A DNA stretch of 64,000 nt. It comes from Saccharothrix sp. (lineage in GTDB: Bacteria > Actinomycetota > Actinomycetes > Mycobacteriales > Pseudonocardiaceae). Under the pieces are notes generated by a model that was given only the letters and a program-made list of their open reading frames with translations, was not told the origin of the DNA and searched no databases. The stretch spans positions 51,373 through 115,372 of the forward strand of contig NZ_JAPSLK010000022.1 in assembly GCF_031180885.1 (NCBI RefSeq), written 5' to 3'. A program made the translations under genes and the position numbers. Numbering within the stretch: position 1 is the first letter of the stretch; the number at the start of each line of letters is the position of its first letter. Shown here one piece after another: positions 59,408 through 64,000 of this stretch.

Positions 59408-60031
59408 CTACGCCCTCAGCGGCCCCTGTTGCGGGGGCCGCTGAGGTTGGGCCGTCGTGCGGCACGCTTGTTCACCACGAACGTGGTCGGACCCGTCGAA
59501 CCCAGCCCGGCGTGACGCGGTCCCGCCGCCCCGCGTCGACCAGCGGGCGGCGGCCCGTCGGGGCAGCAGGAGCGGGGTCGCGAGGATGAGCAACCCGGCG
59601 GCACCGATCGCGATGCGCGGGCTGGTGGTCGCTGCCAGCAGGCCCCAGAGGGCGGTCACGGTGGCGGTGGTGGTGTGGTTGGTGACCGACCACGCGGTCA
59701 GGGCGCGGGCGACGCGGTCCGGCGGGGTGTGGTCGAGCCGGGACGTGGCGAACACCGGGTTGAACACGCCCATGCACGTGACCAGCGCGAACTGGACGGC
59801 GATGACGAGCGCCAACCCGCCGGTGCCGGGCTGGACGAACGCCAACCCGATCGGCCAGCACACCCGCAGCCACCCGGCGACGAGCAGGACCCGGTGCCGG
59901 CCGAACCGGGTGACCAGCGGGTGGGCCGCCAGGACCGCGATCAGCGGGAACGCGCCGAACCCGAGCCACGTGCCCACCGTGCTGACCGAGTACGCCGCCC
60001 ACAACCACCCGAACTGCCCGCCCAACCGCAC
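59408..60031 (-). pseudogene. Major facilitator superfamily transporter gene with internal deletion
   Basis: An open frame of 207 codons from GTG 60031. It starts like an MFS efflux protein (GGQFGWLWAAYSVSTVGTWL, GFGAFPLIAVL) and then jumps to C-terminal-half sequence (RFGRHRVLLVAGWLRVCWPI, FNPVFATSRLDHTPPDRVAR, TALWGLLAATTSPRIAIGAA). About 200 residues (TM2-TM7) are missing. The last 40 residues are Arg/Gly noise running through the hairpin terminator, so the original 3' end was also lost or shifted. It cannot form a 12-TM transporter. Confidence 0.75.
59414..59446. terminator. Hairpin terminator after the glycoside hydrolase gene
   Basis: CCTCAGCGGCCCC (59414-59426) and GGGGCCGCTGAGG (59434-59446) form a perfect 13-bp stem with a 7-nt loop, 7 bp after the stop. 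Placed to act on both the hydrolase and the convergent MFS remnant. Confidence 0.8.
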
Positions 60032-60056
60032 ACCGATCTCCCCTCGACGTGGAAGA

Positions 60057-61004
60057 TCAAACCCCGGGTGCGGTGCGGAAGGTGCGGCGGTAGGTGTCGG
60101 GTGGGACGCCGACCGTGCGGTGGAAGTGGCGGCGCAGGGTGGTGGCGGTGCCCATGCCCGCGGCGGCGGCGATGGTGTCGATGCTGTCGTCGGTGGTTTC
60201 GAGGAGCTCCTGCGCGCGGCGGATGCGCTGGGTCAGCAGCCACTGGAGGGGCGTGGTGCCGGTGGCGGCGTGGAAGTGGCGGGCCAGGTGGCGGGAACTC
60301 AGGTTCGCCCGGCGGGCCAGGTCCTCCACGGTGAGCGGCTGGTCCAGCCGGCGCATGGCCCAGGGGAGGACGTCGGCCAGCGGGTGGTCGTCCTGCGCGG
60401 GCACCGGGGTGGTGACGAACTGGGCCTGGCCGCCGGCCCGGTGCGGTGGCACGACCAGGCGGCGGGCGACCACGTTCGCGACCGCGGAGCCGTGGTCGCG
60501 GCGGACCAGGTGCAGGCACAGGTCCATCGCGGCGGCCTTGCCCGCGGAGGTCAGGACAGTGCCGTTGTCGACGTAGAGGACGTCCGGGTCGACGGTCACC
60601 GCCGGGTAGCGCGCGGCGAGCTGGTCGGTGTGGGCCCAGTGGGTCGTCGCGCGCAGGCCGTCCAGGAGGCCGGCGGCGGCGAGCACGAACACGCCCGTGC
60701 ACAGCGAGACCACCCGTGCGCCGGCCTTGTGCGCTGTTCGCACCGCGGCTACCAGGTCGGCCGGCGGGTCCGCGTCGACGTCCGCCAGGGCGGGGACGAT
60801 CACCGTGCCGGCCCGGGTGAGCGCGTCGAGGCCGTGGTCGGGTTCGAGCAGGAAGCGGCCGACCCGGACGGGGTGCGTGCCGCAGACGCTGACGTCGTAC
60901 CAGGGGCCGGGGACGGCGTCCGGGCGCGCGCCGAAGACCTCGTAGGCGAGCGCGAGTTCGAAGTGGAGCATCCCGTCCGTGGCGGCGACCGCGACCGTGC
61001 GCAT
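60057..61004 (-). CDS. GlxA family transcriptional regulator (second copy)
   Basis: 315 residues from ATG 61004. DJ-1/PfpI domain (VAVAATDGMLHFELALAYEV, VVSLCTGVFVLAAAGLLDGL with the elbow Cys) and C-terminal AraC double HTH (LTVEDLARRANLSSRHLARH, TPLQWLLTQRIRRAQELLET, IAAAAGMGTATTLRRHFHRT). Close in layout to the protein at 12355-13308. Divergent from a saccharopine-dehydrogenase-like gene; a 9-bp inverted repeat begins at its own start codon, suggesting autorepression and control of the neighbour. Confidence 0.92.
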   Translation of the reverse strand: MRTVAVAATDGMLHFELALAYEVFGARPDAVPGPWYDVSVCGTHPVRVGRFLLEPDHGLDALTRAGTVIVPALADVDADPPADLVAAVRTAHKAGARVVSLCTGVFVLAAAGLLDGLRATTHWAHTDQLAARYPAVTVDPDVLYVDNGTVLTSAGKAAAMDLCLHLVRRDHGSAVANVVARRLVVPPHRAGGQAQFVTTPVPAQDDHPLADVLPWAMRRLDQPLTVEDLARRANLSSRHLARHFHAATGTTPLQWLLTQRIRRAQELLETTDDSIDTIAAAAGMGTATTLRRHFHRTVGVPPDTYRRTFRTAPGV

Positions 61005-61038
61005 GTCCGAAATTGTACGGGTCGTGTCGTTTCGGACA
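61004..61038. promoter_or_regulatory. 9-bp perfect inverted repeat between GlxA and dehydrogenase genes
   Basis: TGTCCGAAA (61004-61012) and TTTCGGACA (61030-61038), spacer 17 nt. One arm abuts the GlxA start codon. Spacing resembles the 19-nt spacer of the repeat near the other GlxA-type gene. Confidence 0.65.
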
Positions 61039-61104
61039 CTGGGCACAGGTCGGCGCGGCGGACGAGGATTTCTCCTCGTTGGATCACTTCAGCGAGGAGC
61101 GGGC

Positions 61105-62106
61105 ATGACGAACGTGGCGGTGTACGGCGCTTATGGGCACACCGGGCGGTTCGTGGTCGCGGAGTTGCGTGAGCGCGGATTCGTCCCGCTGCCGCTCGGC
61201 CGCGACCGGGAGAAGTTGTTGTCGGTTGGCGGTGAAATGGAGGTGCGGCAGGCGTTCGTGGACGACCCGGCGTCGCTCGACCGGGCGTTGGCCGGGGCAG
61301 CGGCGGTGATCAACTGCGCCGGGCCGTTCGCCACGACCGCGGCTCCGTTGGTGGATGCGGCTTTGCGGGCGGGCATTCCTTACGTGGATGTCGCGGCCGA
61401 GATCGAGGCCAATGTGGACACTTTCGGCGATTTCGGGAACCGCGACGGTGTGGTGGTGCCGGCGATGGCGTTCTACGGCGGGCTGGGGGATCTGCTGGTG
61501 ACGGCCGCGATGGGGGAGTGGACGGCGGCGGACGAGGTGCACGTGGCTTATGGGTTGAGCAGTTGGCACCCGACCGCCGGGACGTTGGCGTCGGGCGCGG
61601 TCTCGGGGCAGCGGCGGGGTGGTCGTCGGGTCCGGTTCACGGGTGGGCGGTTGGCGTACCACGACGACGCCCTGCCGACGCTGGAGTGGTCGTTCCCGGC
61701 GCCGTTCGGGGTGAGGGAGGTGATCGGGGAGTTCACGATGGCCGACGTGGTCACCGTGCCCAGTCACCTGGACGTGCCGGAGGTGCGGACGTACATGAGC
61801 GCCAACGCCGCCGCGGACCTGTTCGCCCCCGACGCCGCAGCGCCGACCGCCGCGGATTCGAGTGGTCGGTCGGCGCAGACGTTCGTGGTCGACGTTCTCG
61901 TGCGGTCAGGTGGTGCGGAACGGCGGATGGCCGCCTCCGGCCGGGACATCTACGCCATCAGCGCGCCGCTGGCGGTGGAGGCGGTCGACCGCGTCCTCAC
62001 CGGCCGGTTCAGCGGGACCGGTGTCCTTTCGGCGGGGGCGGCGTTCGACGCTCCGGACTTCCTCAAGGCCCTGTCGCCGCACCTGGTCCTGCACGTGCCG
62101 GAGTGA
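61105..62106 (+). CDS. Saccharopine dehydrogenase-like NAD(P)-binding oxidoreductase
   Basis: 333 residues from ATG 61105 (GAGGAGC 6 nt upstream). N-terminal Rossmann fold VAVYGAYGHTGRFVVAELRE (GxxGxTG type, residues 5-24), FVPLPLGRDREKLLSV, then the saccharopine-dehydrogenase-like region AAVINCAGPFATTAAPLVDA, AGIPYVDVAAEIEANV and a middle domain starting AMAFYGGLGDLLVTAA. The family includes trans-acting enoyl reductase-like and many uncharacterised oxidoreductases. Likely controlled by the divergent GlxA-type regulator. Confidence 0.83.
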   Translation: MTNVAVYGAYGHTGRFVVAELRERGFVPLPLGRDREKLLSVGGEMEVRQAFVDDPASLDRALAGAAAVINCAGPFATTAAPLVDAALRAGIPYVDVAAEIEANVDTFGDFGNRDGVVVPAMAFYGGLGDLLVTAAMGEWTAADEVHVAYGLSSWHPTAGTLASGAVSGQRRGGRRVRFTGGRLAYHDDALPTLEWSFPAPFGVREVIGEFTMADVVTVPSHLDVPEVRTYMSANAAADLFAPDAAAPTAADSSGRSAQTFVVDVLVRSGGAERRMAASGRDIYAISAPLAVEAVDRVLTGRFSGTGVLSAGAAFDAPDFLKALSPHLVLHVPE

Positions 62107-62107
62107 T

Positions 62108-62140
62108 CACGCCCGGGCCGCGTGGGGCGGTCCGGGCGTG
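62108..62140. terminator. Hairpin between convergent dehydrogenase and Hsp20 genes
   Basis: CACGCCCGGGCCGC (62108-62121) pairs with GCGGTCCGGGCGTG (62127-62140): a 14-bp stem with one G-T wobble and a 5-nt loop, in the 41-bp gap between convergent stops. Confidence 0.75.
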
Positions 62141-62147
62141 GGTGGTG

Positions 62148-62588
62148 TCAGGACTTGATCTCCTTGCGGTCGGAGCGGGCGCCGCCGATCTCGATGCGGC
62201 GCGGCTTCGCCTTCTCGGCGATCGGGATGCGCAGGGTGAGCACACCCGCGTCGTAGTCGGCGGTGATGTGGTCGGTGTCGAGGGTGTCACCGAGGAACAG
62301 CTGCCGCGAGAACACGCCGAGCGGGCGTTCGGAGACCTGCATCTGCACGTCGTCACCGGAGGGGAGCGGACGGCGCTCGGCCTTCACGGTCAGGACGTTG
62401 CGCTCGACGTCCAGCTCGATCGCGTTCGGGTCGACGCCGGGCAGGTCGAAGCAGACCACGAACTCCTCGCCCGCGCGGTAGGCGTCCATCGGCATCGCCG
62501 CGGGCTTGGACCACGTACCGGTCGTGGCGCCGAAGAACTGCTGCGCCAGGCGGTCGAGGTCGCGGAACGGGTCGGTGCGCATCAACAT
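62148..62588 (-). CDS. Hsp20 (alpha-crystallin) small heat-shock protein
   Basis: 146 residues from ATG 62588 (GGAGG 8 nt upstream; an earlier in-frame ATG at 62636 is less likely). N-terminus [20 protein letters not shown], alpha-crystallin domain about 35-130 ([80 protein letters not shown]). Typical Hsp18/Hsp20 of actinomycetes: an ATP-independent chaperone holding unfolded proteins. Divergent from its likely regulator across repeated TGTCA-N9-TGACA operators. Confidence 0.95.
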   Translation of the reverse strand: MLMRTDPFRDLDRLAQQFFGATTGTWSKPAAMPMDAYRAGEEFVVCFDLPGVDPNAIELDVERNVLTVKAERRPLPSGDDVQMQVSERPLGVFSRQLFLGDTLDTDHITADYDAGVLTLRIPIAEKAKPRRIEIGGARSDRKEIKS

Positions 62589-62649
62589 CGGTGTTGCCTC
62601 CTCCTCGTCTTCACCAGGCCTTATGTCAACACGCACCTCTGTTGTACCA

Positions 62650-62694
62650 TGTCATCGGAACGTTGACAAGGTGGATGTCATCGGAAGGTTGACA
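62650..62694. promoter_or_regulatory. Paired operators for the heat-shock regulator
   Basis: TGTCATCGGAACGTTGACA (62650-62668) and TGTCATCGGAAGGTTGACA (62676-62694) are 19-bp direct repeats with one mismatch, each with the internal dyad TGTCA-N9-TGACA, centred 26 bp apart. The second ends on the A of the regulator ATG. A further TGTCAAC at 62624-62630 lies toward the hsp20 side. Confidence 0.85.
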
Positions 62695-63284
62695 TGGACG
62701 ATCCGGTGGACGGGATGCGGGCGGTGCACGCGGCGGTGACCGACGTCCGCCGGGGCGAGCCCGCCGACCTCCTGGCCGCTCTGCACACCCTGCGGCAGCT
62801 GCGCGACACCCTCGCCGCGTGGGAACCGGAGCTGATCGCCGCCGCGCGCCTGGAGGGGACGAGCTGGGCGGCCCTCGCGCCGGCGCTCGGCGTGACCAGC
62901 CGCCAGGCCGCCGAACGCCGTTTCCTGCGCCTGCAACCGACGTCGACCGGCGAGACCACCGGCGAGGCCCGGATCGACGCCCAACGCGACCGGCGCGCCG
63001 GCGACCGCGCGGTGGCCGACTGGGCCCGCCGCAACGCCGCGACGCTGCGCAAGCTGGCCAGCCGGGTCAGCGGCCTGGACGTCCTGGACGCCACCCACGC
63101 CGACCACCTGGACGAGGCCCTGGGCCACCACGACCCGGTCACCCTCCTCCCCCCACTGGCCGCCGCCCACCCCCACCTCAGCGGCCACCACAGCGACCTG
63201 GCCGCCCAAATCACCGCCATAACCGACCACACCAACCACCTCCGCCGCCAAGCCGGCGCAGAACGCCGCCAACGCCGCTCCTGA
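62694..63284 (+). CDS. HSP18-type transcriptional regulator (heat-shock repressor candidate)
   Basis: 196 residues from ATG 62694. Matches my memory of the actinobacterial proteins named HSP18 transcriptional regulator: MDDPVDGMRAVHAAVTDVRR, LLAALHTLRQLRDTLAAWEP, a helix-turn-helix LEGTSWAALAPALGVTSRQA AERR spanning about 57-80, then a helical domain (ARRNAATLRKLASRVSGLDV, AQITAITDHTNHLRRQAGAE). It lies divergent from hsp20. Two operator-like repeats lie between them, one touching its start codon, so it probably represses both genes until heat stress. Confidence 0.88.
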   Translation: MDDPVDGMRAVHAAVTDVRRGEPADLLAALHTLRQLRDTLAAWEPELIAAARLEGTSWAALAPALGVTSRQAAERRFLRLQPTSTGETTGEARIDAQRDRRAGDRAVADWARRNAATLRKLASRVSGLDVLDATHADHLDEALGHHDPVTLLPPLAAAHPHLSGHHSDLAAQITAITDHTNHLRRQAGAERRQRRS

Positions 63285-64000
63285 CCCACGCCGCTCCTGA
63301 CCCACGCTGGTGTTGACCCGCGCTGGTGTTGACCCGCGCTGGTGCTGCTCGCGCCGGTCGTGGCCACGCGGTGCTCGGCCATGCCGCCCGCACCACCTCA
63401 GGCCGCGCCGAGCCGAGCCGCGCCGAGCCGAGCCGCGCTGCGCTGAGCTGAGCCGCGCTGCGCTGAGCCCGGCCGGGCATAGCCGCGCCGAGCCGAGCTG
63501 GGCCGCGCCGGTCCTGTTCGCGCCGTGCTCGGCTACCCGGTGCTCGGCTACGCCACCCCGCCTCGCGCCGCCCGCGCCACCCCAGGCCTGGTCGCGTCGC
63601 GCCGAGTCGCGCCGTGCCTGGTCGCGCCGTGCCGCGCCACCCGTGCCGTGCCCCCGCGCCGTGCTGAGCTGGGCCGGGCTGGGCTGGGCCGCCTGAGCCG
63701 CGCTGAGCCGCGCCGGGTCGCGCCGCGCCCCTCGCGCCGGGCTGAGCTGGGTCCGGCGGGTCGGGCTGGGCTGGGTCGCGCTAAGCCGAGCCCAGCCGAG
63801 CCCAGCCCAGCCGAGCCCAGCCCGGCCCAGCCCGGCCCCGCCCAGCCCAGCCGAGCCCAGCCGAGCCCATCCCGGCCCCGCCCCGCCCAGCCCAGCCCAG
63901 CCGAGCCCAGCCGAGCCCAGCCCGGCCCCGCCCAGCCCAGCCGAGCCCAGCCGAGCCCATCCCGGCCCCGCCCAGCCCAGCCGAGCCCAGCCGAGCCCGG
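63285..64000. repeat. Low-complexity GC-rich repeat tract to the window edge
   Basis: From about 63290 GCTGGTGTTGACCCGC-like units give way (63384 on) to imperfect 5-10-bp repeats of GCCGAGCC, GCCGCGCTGA and GCCGAGCCCA type. From 63785 a higher-order unit containing CCAGCCGAGCCCAGCCGAGC and CCCGGCCCCGCC recurs three to four times. G-rich motifs at 63661-63690 are complementary to the C-rich part after 63785, so the tract can fold back. GGG runs at 63671, 63676, 63681 and 63686 form a G-quadruplex motif. Open frames here are compositional artefacts. Confidence 0.85.

Noticed and set aside
63310..63696. 128-codon open frame in the terminal repeat tract
   Set aside because: Pure low-complexity Ala/Arg/Pro composition in all frames; no start context.

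Overview
The window is high-GC actinobacterial chromosome. GTG starts are frequent, and the gene content includes SARP regulators, a DnaE2 polymerase behind a TCGAAC-N4-GTTCGA LexA box, a CebR-type box, several GlxA and MerR regulators, and an Hsp20/HSP18-regulator pair. This fits the Saccharothrix/Actinosynnema/Lentzea part of Pseudonocardiales, but that placement is inferred from gene content and not proven. No rRNA, tRNA, CRISPR array, intact transposon or prophage was seen.

Layout. 1-7.1 kb: the edge of a Rieske gene, a GNAT, a RidA protein, an ECF sigma/anti-sigma pair and SOS-controlled dnaE2. 7.1-14.7 kb: small regulator-target pairs (RidA/HxlR, MerR/imine-reductase-like enzyme, GlxA/NIPSNAP), mostly divergent with visible inverted repeats between them, plus secreted proteins. 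14.8-20 kb: a large ATPase-BTAD regulator, an RTX-like calcium-binding protein, and a decayed stretch in which a peroxiredoxin gene is fused by deletion to remnants of an EF-G paralogue.

20.3-31.5 kb is the most unusual part. Two SARP-type regulators and a membrane pseudokinase on the minus strand face a plus-strand run: a secreted Pro-rich/coiled-coil protein, a very acidic protein with a membrane hairpin, a 1517-residue secreted repeat protein ending in a RelA/SpoT-like domain, a translationally coupled 149-residue protein (immunity candidate), and a second pseudokinase with the same unusual layout as the first. I read this as a candidate regulated toxin or envelope-effector system.

31.5-37.2 kb is a MoxR/DUF58/transglutaminase/Fn3 operon. 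37.2-40.3 kb carries a two-component system and an orphan response regulator. 40.3-49.2 kb holds small regulators, a J-domain protein, gene remnants, a TPR-CHAT protein and an EEP-family nuclease. 49.2-53.9 kb holds a sigma/anti-sigma pair whose sigma gene seems to start at ATC, then a three-gene operon (enoyl-CoA hydratase, membrane FNR-like protein, amino-acid adenylation enzyme) resembling a split fungal TmpA-type protein. 54.2-59.4 kb has a membrane protein, a subtilase with a separate propeptide-like gene, and a CBM2 glycoside hydrolase under a CebR-like box. 59.4-63.3 kb has a truncated MFS gene, a GlxA/saccharopine-dehydrogenase-like pair and the Hsp20/HSP18-regulator pair. The last 0.7 kb is extremely GC-rich low-complexity repeat.

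Several genes are broken by single-base indels (near 8.13, 13.5, 18.65 and 19.0 kb). Some could be sequencing errors, but the large internal deletions in the EF-G, MFS, DUF5995 and DinB remnants are real decay.
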